A stretch of DNA of 7,141 nt from Alphaproteobacteria bacterium. GTDB taxonomy: Bacteria > Pseudomonadota > Alphaproteobacteria > Sphingomonadales > Sphingomonadaceae. The notes beneath the pieces were generated by a model. That model was given only the letters and a program-made list of their open reading frames with translations. It had not been told where the DNA came from and searched no databases. Both the position numbers and the translations under genes were made by a program. Each line of letters opens with the position of its first letter. The stretch's first letter is position 1. The stretch covers positions 1-7,141 of the forward strand of contig JAHJWA010000299.1 of NCBI GenBank assembly GCA_018828205.1, given 5' to 3'. Below are positions 1 through 4,481 of the stretch, in pieces.

Positions 1-366
1 CCATTGATAGTCGATGATGCCCTTGAGGCTGCCGACGCGCGCGCGCTCGCGCTGCATTTTCTCGTCCTCGGACAATTCGCGCCCCGTGCCCAGCGCCTCG
101 CTGTCGACCAGCATCCGCCATTCGCCGCTCTCCCGGTCGTAGCCCCACAGATCGTAGCGCTCGCGGTCGCTCTCGCGGTTGCGCAGCAGCGTCAGGAAGC
201 GGCCATCGGGGGAGAGCTTGGCCTGCCGCGGGCTCGGGCCGTCGAGACCGGGGCTGGCGAAGACCCGCTCGAATGTCAGCTCGGGAGCGGCGGTCATCGC
301 GTGGTCATCCGCGAGCGCGGGTGCCGAGAGAAACAGAGCGGCGGTGGCAAGCAGCATTGAACGCAT
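1..366 (-). CDS. Secreted S9 family (DPP IV-like) peptidase, N-terminal part, cut by window edge
   Basis: The first 122 residues of a protein that continues past the left edge. It starts with a typical Sec signal peptide: MRSM, then a hydrophobic stretch, then an A-P-A-L-A cleavage site near residue 19, so export to the periplasm or envelope is expected. The mature part reads like the N-terminal beta-propeller domain of dipeptidyl-peptidase-IV-type S9 enzymes: LTFERVFASPGLDGPSP near 30-46, a propeller-blade motif LSPDGRFLTLLR near 51-62, YDLWGYDRESGEW, and an Arg/Glu-rich segment leading to GIIDYQW. In this family the catalytic Ser-Asp-His hydrolase domain lies at the C-terminus, which is outside the window, so activity cannot be judged. 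The ATG at 366 is chosen because GAGG lies about 11 bases upstream. A second ATG at 357 (M4) would also leave an intact signal peptide. It lies downstream of the rplS terminator and a palindromic repeat, so it is probably its own transcription unit. Confidence 0.82.
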   Translation of the reverse strand, partial: MRSMLLATAALFLSAPALADDHAMTAAPELTFERVFASPGLDGPSPRQAKLSPDGRFLTLLRNRESDRERYDLWGYDRESGEWRMLVDSEALGTGRELSEDEKMQRERARVGSLKGIIDYQW

Positions 367-380
367 GTCAATTCAAACCT

Positions 381-455
381 CGTCATTGCGAGCGAAGCGA
401 AGCAATCCAGGGCGCGTCTGGATTGCCTCACAACCTTCGGTTGCTCGCAATGACG
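381..455. repeat. REP-like extragenic palindrome (CGTCATTGCGAGC type)
   Basis: An imperfect palindrome of about 75 bp. The outer arms CGTCATTGCGAGC (381-393) and GCTCGCAATGACG (443-455) are perfect complements. The inner arms GCAATCCAG (402-410) and CTGGATTGC (418-426) are also perfect complements around a 7-base centre. The left arm carries the tandem AGCGAAGCGAAGC. The right arm has instead a small hairpin, CAACC-TTC-GGTTG (431-443), making it 8 bases longer. Read in one frame it gives the string RHCERSEAIQ, a spurious peptide familiar from many genomes that carry this dispersed repeat. It lies between the rplS terminator and the S9 peptidase gene, the usual intergenic setting for such elements. 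Confidence 0.8.
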
Positions 456-512
456 ACAATTCGTCCGGTTTGCAAAGGCGCGTTTGCAAAGGTGCAAAGC
501 CGCGCCCAACGC

Positions 513-545
513 AAAAGGCGCCCCGGCCGAGACCGGAGCGCCTTT
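513..545 (-). terminator. Rho-independent terminator of the trmD-rplS unit
   Basis: On the minus strand an AAAGGCGC / GCGCCTTT stem (8 bp; plus coordinates 538-545 and 514-521) continues, after one mismatch, with 4 more pairs (CCGG/CCGG) around a 6-base loop. It ends in a run of four T (516-513). It begins 21 bases after the rplS stop codon, where a terminator of this operon is expected. The A-rich other flank may also let it act on plus-strand transcripts. Confidence 0.85.
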
Positions 546-566
546 CGTGTAGCGATGGCGAAAGCC

Positions 567-935
567 TTATGCCTTGGGCGCGTTGTCGCGGCGTTCGGCG
601 ATACGCGCGCGCTTGCCGGTGCGGCCGCGCAGGTAATAGAGCTTGGCACGGCGCACGATGCCGCGGCGGACCACGGTGATCGAATCGACGATCGGCGAAT
701 AGAGCGGGAAGACGCGTTCCACGCCCTCGCCGAAGCTCATCTTGCGCACGGTGAAGTTCGACCCCATGCCGCGGTTGGAGCGCGCGATCACGACGCCTTC
801 GAAGTTCTGGACACGCTCGCGCGTGCCTTCGACGACCTTCACGCCGACGCGAACGGTGTCGCCCGCGCGAAATTCGGGGATTTCCTTGCCGAGGTTCTCG
901 ATGGCTTCCGCCTCGAGCGTCTGAATCAGGTTCAT
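567..935 (-). CDS. rplS: 50S ribosomal protein L19 (bL19)
   Basis: Full-length 122-residue L19, close to the family's usual 115-130. It belongs to the large ribosomal subunit and lies at the interface with the 30S subunit. Family landmarks are all present: the N-terminal helix MNLIQTLEAE, the barrel segment FRAGDTVRVGVKVVEGTRERVQNFEGVVIA (23-51), RGMGSNFTVRKMSFGEGVERVFPLYSP (55-81) and the basic C-terminal part RRAKLYYLRGRTGKRARI (95-112). The start is supported by AAGGA nine bases upstream. That ribosome binding site overlaps the trmD stop (TAAGGA), and the gap to trmD is only 12 bases, so the two genes are almost certainly cotranscribed. A terminator follows 21 bases after the stop. Nothing in the protein looks unusual. 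Confidence 0.97.
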   Translation of the reverse strand: MNLIQTLEAEAIENLGKEIPEFRAGDTVRVGVKVVEGTRERVQNFEGVVIARSNRGMGSNFTVRKMSFGEGVERVFPLYSPIVDSITVVRRGIVRRAKLYYLRGRTGKRARIAERRDNAPKA

Positions 936-947
936 CGACCTAAGTCC

Positions 948-1778
948 TTAGTCTTTATGCCGCGCGCCAGAGGCAGGCTGGTCCCGAACGCCACTGCGGC
1001 ATTCCCAAAGGTCCGGCCTGCGTAACCGTGTGTCGTGTTCGCTGCGTGACTGGCGCCACGCCGCGATCTTCGCATGATCCCCCGATCGCAGCACTTCGGG
1101 GATCGTGCGCCCTTCCCATTGCTGAGGTCGGGTGTATTGCGGGTATTCGAGCAGGCCGTTCTCGAACGACTCTTCGGCCCCGCTGGAAGGCGCGCCCATT
1201 ACGCCGGGGAGCAGCCGAATGCAAGCATCGAGTATCGCCAGCGCGGCGGGCTCGCCGCCCGAGAGCACGATGTCGCCCAGGCTGACCTGCTCGATCGCCG
1301 GGCGCGCCTCGAACAGACGCTCGTCGAAACCCTCGAACCTGCCGCACAGCAGCACCAGGCCCGGGCCCGCCGCCAGCTCGCGGATGCGCTGCTGCGTTAT
1401 CGGTTTCCCGCGCGGGGTCATGGCGAGAACCGGTATCGCTGGTCCTGGCCCCTTCGTCTCGAGCGCAGTCGAGACACCGCGCGAAGCGTCCGCGCCATCC
1501 TCTCTCGGCTGCGATCGAGACGAGCGGATGGTGTCGCGCGATTTTTCCACCGCATGATCGACCGCCGCCGCCAGCACATCGCATTTGAGCACCATCCCCG
1601 CCCCGCCGCCTGCGGGCGTGTCGTCGACGGTGCGGTGCTTGTCGGTGGCGAAATCGCGGATCTGGAGCGTCTCGCAAGACCATTCCCCCCGCTCGAGCGC
1701 GCGCCCGGCAAGCGACACCCCCAGCGGCCCGGGAAACATCTCGGGATAGAGCGTGAGGATGGTGGCGGCGAAGCTCAT
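948..1778 (-). CDS. trmD: tRNA (guanine-N1)-methyltransferase TrmD, with an in-frame palindromic insertion
   Basis: A SPOUT-class, trefoil-knot enzyme that uses S-adenosylmethionine to make m1G37 in tRNAs with G36, preventing +1 frameshifts. It acts as a homodimer in the cytoplasm. Family blocks: an N-terminal strand ATILTLYPEMFPGPLG (5-20), DTPAGGGAGMVL (53-64), LLCGRFEGFDERLFEA (143-158), the knot SLGDIVLSGGEPAALAILDA (166-185), ESFENGLLEYPQYTRP (203-218) and the C-terminal DHAKIAAWR and LRRPDLW. By alignment from memory, E203 occupies the position of the catalytic Asp (E. coli D169), a conservative change. The spacing from GGAGM to the MTPRG strand is about 30 residues longer than in E. 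coli TrmD. The extra part (about 81-112) is encoded by an inverted repeat listed separately. The protein is 276 residues, against about 240-255 expected. The ATG overlaps the vapC stop (ATGA), and GGAG lies 11 bases upstream inside vapC. rplS follows 12 bases after the stop. Confidence 0.95.
   Translation of the reverse strand: MSFAATILTLYPEMFPGPLGVSLAGRALERGEWSCETLQIRDFATDKHRTVDDTPAGGGAGMVLKCDVLAAAVDHAVEKSRDTIRSSRSQPREDGADASRGVSTALETKGPGPAIPVLAMTPRGKPITQQRIRELAAGPGLVLLCGRFEGFDERLFEARPAIEQVSLGDIVLSGGEPAALAILDACIRLLPGVMGAPSSGAEESFENGLLEYPQYTRPQQWEGRTIPEVLRSGDHAKIAAWRQSRSEHDTRLRRPDLWECRSGVRDQPASGARHKD
1454..1523. repeat. Palindromic element inside the trmD coding sequence
   Basis: Two 21-base arms, 1454-1474 and 1503-1523, are inverted copies of each other with 19 of 21 positions matching. 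The shared core is TCGTCTCGA-n-CGCAG-n-CGAGA, and the spacer is 28 bases. The first arm is also a small hairpin by itself (TCTCGA-GCGCAG-TCGAGA). The element covers codons for residues 86-92 (SSRSQPR) and 102-108 (VSTALET) of TrmD. It coincides with the stretch that has no counterpart in other TrmD proteins, so I infer an inserted REP/RPE-like element kept in frame. The true insertion edges may lie somewhat outside these arms, roughly 1440-1540. Confidence 0.72.
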
Positions 1779-2152
1779 CGGGTCCAGTTCTCCGTTTCGA
1801 GGCCGACGATATCGGCGAAATCGCGCTCGTTGTTGGTAATCAGGATCGCCCCGAGGCTGAGCGCGTGCGCGGCGATCAGTCGGTCGAAGCTCGCTCGGCG
1901 GAAGGGCAGCCGCGCGTAGGCCTTCGCCGCCTCGCTGTCGAACGGAAGGATTGCGAATTTGTCGAAGAACCGCGTGGCGAGTTCACCCTGTCCGGTCAGC
2001 GCAAGTCCCAGCGCGACCTCTGCCTGGACGATCGCCGAGATCGCCAGCTCGTCCGCTGCGACGCTGCCGACCTTCTCCAACAAGGCGTCTGAACTGCCTT
2101 CGAGAAGATAGATGCAGATGTTGGCGTCGAGAAGGTAGCGTCGCTCAGCCAC
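1775..2152 (-). CDS. vapC: VapC-type PIN-domain ribonuclease toxin
   Basis: A 125-residue PIN-domain protein, the usual size for VapC toxins. These are Mg2+-dependent RNases that cut tRNA or rRNA when free of their antitoxin. The acidic active-site residues are present: D9 in LLDANICIYLL, E45 in IVQAEVALGL, D90 in FDRLIAAHAL, and the fourth-site region TNNERDF (106-112). The C-terminus LETENW is typical. The toxin therefore looks intact. I choose the GTG at 2152 because the protein then begins directly at the PIN domain (VAERRYLLDA). AAGG lies six bases upstream, and GTG overlaps the end of vapB by eight bases, the normal coupled arrangement. An in-frame ATG at 2227 would add 25 unrelated residues translated from inside vapB. 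The stop codon overlaps the trmD start (ATGA), so translation is likely coupled to trmD. Its specific RNA target cannot be read from sequence. Confidence 0.9.
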   Translation of the reverse strand: MAERRYLLDANICIYLLEGSSDALLEKVGSVAADELAISAIVQAEVALGLALTGQGELATRFFDKFAILPFDSEAAKAYARLPFRRASFDRLIAAHALSLGAILITNNERDFADIVGLETENWTR

Positions 2153-2399
2153 CGGGCACCTTGCCCCAGCGCCGTTCGGTGGAATCGAACGGGATTCGCT
2201 CGAACGGCTCGGCCTTGCCGTAGACATCGGAAAGGTCGATAGTCCGCAGGGATGCCGGATTGGCTTCGATGATCAGCCTTCCCTTGGCGTCGCGATGCAC
2301 CGTCCATTCGCGATTGGGCTCGACGCCGAGCGCTGCCGGCATCCGGATCGCGACCGAATTTCCCGATTTGAAGCTCTTGGCAGGATATTCTTCGCCCAT
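2145..2399 (-). CDS. vapB: VapB-type antitoxin with AbrB/MazE/SpoVT fold
   Basis: An 84-residue antitoxin of the swapped-hairpin AbrB class. The DNA-binding domain is at about 5-46 (AKSFKSGNSVAIRMPAALGV then WTVHRDAKGRLIIEA), the signature of VapB/MazE-type proteins. The C-terminal tail (about 50-84, ending FERIPFDSTERRWGKVPGG) matches the segment that in this family wraps around VapC and blocks its active site. VapB proteins also repress their own operon, alone or with VapC. The start at 2399 is preferred because GGGGA stands six bases upstream. The longer start at 2420 would put the start codon inside the GTATATAC operator and has no ribosome binding site. It overlaps vapC by eight bases. 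Together with vapC it occupies the space between rimM and trmD, where most relatives have no gene. Confidence 0.88.
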   Translation of the reverse strand: MGEEYPAKSFKSGNSVAIRMPAALGVEPNREWTVHRDAKGRLIIEANPASLRTIDLSDVYGKAEPFERIPFDSTERRWGKVPGG

Positions 2400-2400
2400 C

Positions 2401-2430
2401 TTGCGTCCCCGTATATACATGGCGTATATA
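2401..2430 (+). promoter_or_regulatory. Possible divergent promoter for the flavoprotein gene
   Basis: On the plus strand TTGCGT (2401-2406) and TATATA (2425-2430) are spaced by 18 bases. The -10 would be the same self-complementary TATATA used by the opposing vapB promoter, and both operator copies would lie within or beside it. A start near 2437 would give a leader of about 60 bases to the ATG at 2500. This is inferred from two hexamers only. Confidence 0.3.
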
Positions 2431-2431
2431 C
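2411..2431. promoter_or_regulatory. Paired GTATATAC palindromes, likely VapBC operator
   Basis: Two identical 8-bp palindromes, GTATATAC at 2411-2418 and 2424-2431, lie within a 10-base direct repeat CGTATATACA (2410-2419 and 2423-2432) with a 13-base period. They sit 12 bases before the vapB start. AbrB-fold antitoxins bind short palindromes at this place to repress their operon, so this is the expected operator. The AT-rich repeats stand out sharply from GC-rich surroundings. Binding itself is inferred. Confidence 0.7.
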
Positions 2432-2451
2432 AATTCAGCCCTCACCCGCAA
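2425..2451 (-). promoter_or_regulatory. Possible promoter of vapBC-trmD-rplS
   Basis: On the minus strand TTGCGG (2451-2446) is followed after 15 bases by TATATA (2430-2425), which is the core of the upstream operator palindrome. Reading the -35 one base earlier (CTTGCG) gives a 16-base spacer. Transcription would start near 2418 and leave a leader of about 20 bases before the vapB ATG. Overlap of the -10 with the operator fits autorepression. The match to consensus is moderate. Confidence 0.4.
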
Positions 2452-2499
2452 GTTCCGACCAGCGAGGGACCGGACGGCGCGCTCGTGCGTTCGGGTCGC

Positions 2500-3423
2500 A
2501 TGGAGGGTCAGACCATCGACGATTGCATCATCGTGGGCGCGGGGCCGGCAGGGCTGACCGCGGCGATCTATCTGGCGCGCTACCATCTTTCGATCCGCAT
2601 GTTCGACAGCGGCACCAGCCGCGCCGGCTGGATCCCGATGAGCCACAACCACGCCGGATACCCCGAGGGGATCAGCGGCCGCGACCTGCTCGCGCGAATG
2701 CAGGAGCAGGCGGCGAAATACGGCGCCCTGCGCGAACCCAAGCGCGTGACCGAGCTAGCGCGGACCGACGGCCATTTCGCCGTACGCTGCGGCGACGAGA
2801 CCTTCCACGCGCGCTCGGTGCTGCTGGCGACCGGTGTGGTCAACCGCCGCCCCGAGGGGATGGAGGACGGTTTCCACGACGAGGCGATGGCGCGCGGGCT
2901 GATCCGCTATTGCCCGGTCTGCGACGGCTACGAGGTTACCGACAAGCGCGTCGCGGTGCTGGGCACGGGCGATCACGGCACCGCGGAGGCCCAGTTCCTG
3001 CGCGGCTACACCGCCGATCTGACGCTGATCTCGCCGCATGGCGATCACGATCTGTCGGACGAATGCAGCGCCAGGCTCGACGCGGCGGGGATCGCGCGCG
3101 TCGCGGGGCCCTGCAGCGACTTCGCGCTCGACGCTGGCGGGATCGGTTTCGAGACCGGTGAAGGCCGGATGCGCTTCGACAGTCTCTACCCCGCGCTCGG
3201 CTCCGACATCCGTTCGGGCCTCGCGGTGGCCTGCGGGGCGAGCGTCTCCGAGGAGGGCTGCATCCTCGTGGACGATCACCTCGAGACCGATGTCCCCGGC
3301 CTGTTCGCCGCGGGCGATGTGGTGGTCGGGCTCGACCAGATCAGCCATGCGATGGGTCAGGCGGGGGTCGCGGCGACCACGATCCGCAATCATCTCTCGG
3401 AGCAGCGCCCGCTGCGACGCTGA
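2500..3423 (+). CDS. FAD/NAD(P)-dependent oxidoreductase, thioredoxin-reductase-like
   Basis: A 307-residue flavoprotein of the low-molecular-weight thioredoxin reductase fold. The N-terminal FAD dinucleotide motif is G13-A-G15-P-A-G18, the second nucleotide-binding motif GTGDHG is at 155-160, and the C-terminal FAD motif GLFAAGDVV is at 267-275. A redox cysteine pair C138-P-V-C141 followed by DGYE sits exactly where thioredoxin reductases have CATCDG. However, the HRR...R motif that binds the 2'-phosphate of NADPH is not seen: after the second Rossmann strand the sequence reads LISPHGDHDLSD. It is therefore unlikely to be a standard NADPH thioredoxin reductase. An NADH-dependent disulfide reductase or an oxygen-using dithiol oxidase of the GliT type are alternatives I cannot separate. 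The ATG at 2500 is the first directly before the FAD motif but has only a weak ribosome binding site. The frame is open upstream into vapB. It runs convergent to rimM with an 18-base gap. Confidence 0.85.
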   Translation: MEGQTIDDCIIVGAGPAGLTAAIYLARYHLSIRMFDSGTSRAGWIPMSHNHAGYPEGISGRDLLARMQEQAAKYGALREPKRVTELARTDGHFAVRCGDETFHARSVLLATGVVNRRPEGMEDGFHDEAMARGLIRYCPVCDGYEVTDKRVAVLGTGDHGTAEAQFLRGYTADLTLISPHGDHDLSDECSARLDAAGIARVAGPCSDFALDAGGIGFETGEGRMRFDSLYPALGSDIRSGLAVACGASVSEEGCILVDDHLETDVPGLFAAGDVVVGLDQISHAMGQAGVAATTIRNHLSEQRPLRR

Positions 3424-3441
3424 TTGCGGCGCCGAGCGCGC

Positions 3442-3930
3442 CTAGTCCTCGACGAAACCGGCGGCGACGATCAGCCGCTCGCTATCCCACTCCGGCACCG
3501 CCTCCAGGGTCAGCGGCACCATCACGGTCTTGCCGTCGGGCTTCTCGATCTCGATGACGTCGGTGGCGCCGAAATTCTCGACCGCCTTCACGCGGCCGAC
3601 CGGCTCGCCGCTGTCGGTCACCACCGCCAGATCCAGCAGGTCGGAAAAGTAGAACTCGCCCTCGTCAAGCGCGGGCAGGCTGGCGCGCGGGACCGTGAGC
3701 GTGGTGCCGCGCAAGCCCTCGGCGGCGTTGCGGTCGGCGATCTCGGCGAAGCGGGCGACCGCGCCGCCCTTGCCGTCGCTGCGGACCTTGGCGAGCGTCA
3801 GCGCGCCGCCGTTGAAGGCCTTGTGCGGCTTCAGGCTTTCCCAGCCATCGCCGAACAGTTTGAGACGGACTTCGCCCGCCACGCCATGCGCGCCGGTGAC
3901 GGCGGCAAGGGTGACGGGCTTGTCGGTCAT
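3442..3930 (-). CDS. rimM: Ribosome maturation factor RimM
   Basis: A 162-residue RimM, which binds ribosomal protein S19 and assists assembly of the 30S head. The N-terminal RimM barrel has LAAVTGAHGVAGEVRLKLF (8-26) and RNAAEGLRGTTLTVPRASLP (67-86). The C-terminal PRC barrel begins with GEFYFSDLLDL (91-101), matching the family motif EFYxxDLxG that contacts S19, then SGEPVGRVKAVENFGATDVIEI (107-128) and a closing VPLTLEAVPEWDSERLIV. Length is normal. The start is fixed by alignment (MTDKPVTLAAVTGAHG), although no strong ribosome binding site is visible, so translation may depend on coupling with rpsP, 35 bases upstream. In most bacteria trmD follows directly. Here the next gene downstream is a convergent flavoprotein gene, so the ffh-rpsP-rimM transcript would end here. 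No clear terminator is seen in the 18-base gap. Confidence 0.95.
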   Translation of the reverse strand: MTDKPVTLAAVTGAHGVAGEVRLKLFGDGWESLKPHKAFNGGALTLAKVRSDGKGGAVARFAEIADRNAAEGLRGTTLTVPRASLPALDEGEFYFSDLLDLAVVTDSGEPVGRVKAVENFGATDVIEIEKPDGKTVMVPLTLEAVPEWDSERLIVAAGFVED

Positions 3931-3965
3931 TGTCGGATCGGACAGAAGAGAACGCAGACGGGGGC

Positions 3966-4448
3966 TCAGCCCTCCGCCTTGTCCTCGCTCTTGTCTTCGG
4001 CAGGCGCTTCGTCGGCCTTGGCTTCCTCGGCGGGAGCCTCCTCAGCCTTGGACTCTTCGGCAGGAGCCGCTGCGGCTTCGGCCTTGGCCGCCTCTTCGGC
4101 TTCCTTGCGCTCGGTTTCCTTGGTCGCACGCTCTTCGGCGCGCTCGGTCGCCTTCTCGCCCGGCTTGGCCTTGTTCGGGTTGTTGCGCGCCGCACGCTCG
4201 CGGACGCCGGCGGCGTCGAGGAAGCGGGCCACGCGGTCCGACGGCTGCGCGCCGACTTCGAGCCAGTGACGCGCACGGTCCTCGTTGAGCGTTACGCGCG
4301 CGGGATCGTCCTTGGCGAGCAGCGGGTTGTAGACGCCGATCTGCTCGAGATATTTGCCGTCGCGCGGCGAACGGCTGTCGGCTGCGACGATGCGATAATA
4401 GGGACGCTTCTTGGCGCCGCCGCGGCTGAGACGAAGTGCAATTGCCAT
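3966..4448 (-). CDS. rpsP: 30S ribosomal protein S16 (bS16) with long acidic Ala/Glu/Lys tail
   Basis: Residues 1-85 are a complete S16: MAIALRLSRGGAKKRPYYRI (1-20), VAADSRSPRDGKYLEQIGVYNP (21-42), then VTLNEDRARHWLEVGAQPSDRVARFL. It binds 16S rRNA early in 30S assembly. The protein then continues for about 75 residues, against about 82 in total for E. coli S16. The tail is low in complexity: first a mixed-charge, probably helical part (about 98-125), then an Ala/Glu/Pro-rich part with a near repeat KAEEAPAEEA / KADEAPAED (134-152). Such tails are common on S16 in alphaproteobacteria and are probably disordered and surface-exposed; their role is not known to me. The start has AAGG nine bases upstream. 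It lies 33 bases after ffh and 35 before rimM, forming a tight minus-strand cluster. Confidence 0.96.
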   Translation of the reverse strand: MAIALRLSRGGAKKRPYYRIVAADSRSPRDGKYLEQIGVYNPLLAKDDPARVTLNEDRARHWLEVGAQPSDRVARFLDAAGVRERAARNNPNKAKPGEKATERAEERATKETERKEAEEAAKAEAAAAPAEESKAEEAPAEEAKADEAPAEDKSEDKAEG

Positions 4449-4481
4449 GATATCTTACCTTTCAAATTCAACTAACTGAAA

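Noticed and set aside
273..1025. Long plus-strand open frame of 250 codons across the palindrome and rplS
   Set aside because: It is antisense to rplS and reads through the repeat (RHCERSEAIQ) and the terminator. GC-rich third positions keep such frames open by chance.
2153..2227. 25-codon N-terminal extension of VapC (ATG 2227)
   Set aside because: It lies wholly within vapB in another frame, lacks a ribosome binding site and is not part of the PIN domain. GTG 2152 is well supported.
2260..2499. 80-codon upstream extension of the flavoprotein frame
   Set aside because: It is antisense to vapB and crosses the GTATATAC operator. The family N-terminus starts right before the FAD motif at 2500.
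3428..3442. Small GGCGC / GCGCC hairpin between the convergent flavoprotein and rimM genes
   Set aside because: It has only five pairs and no T-run on either strand, too little to call a terminator.
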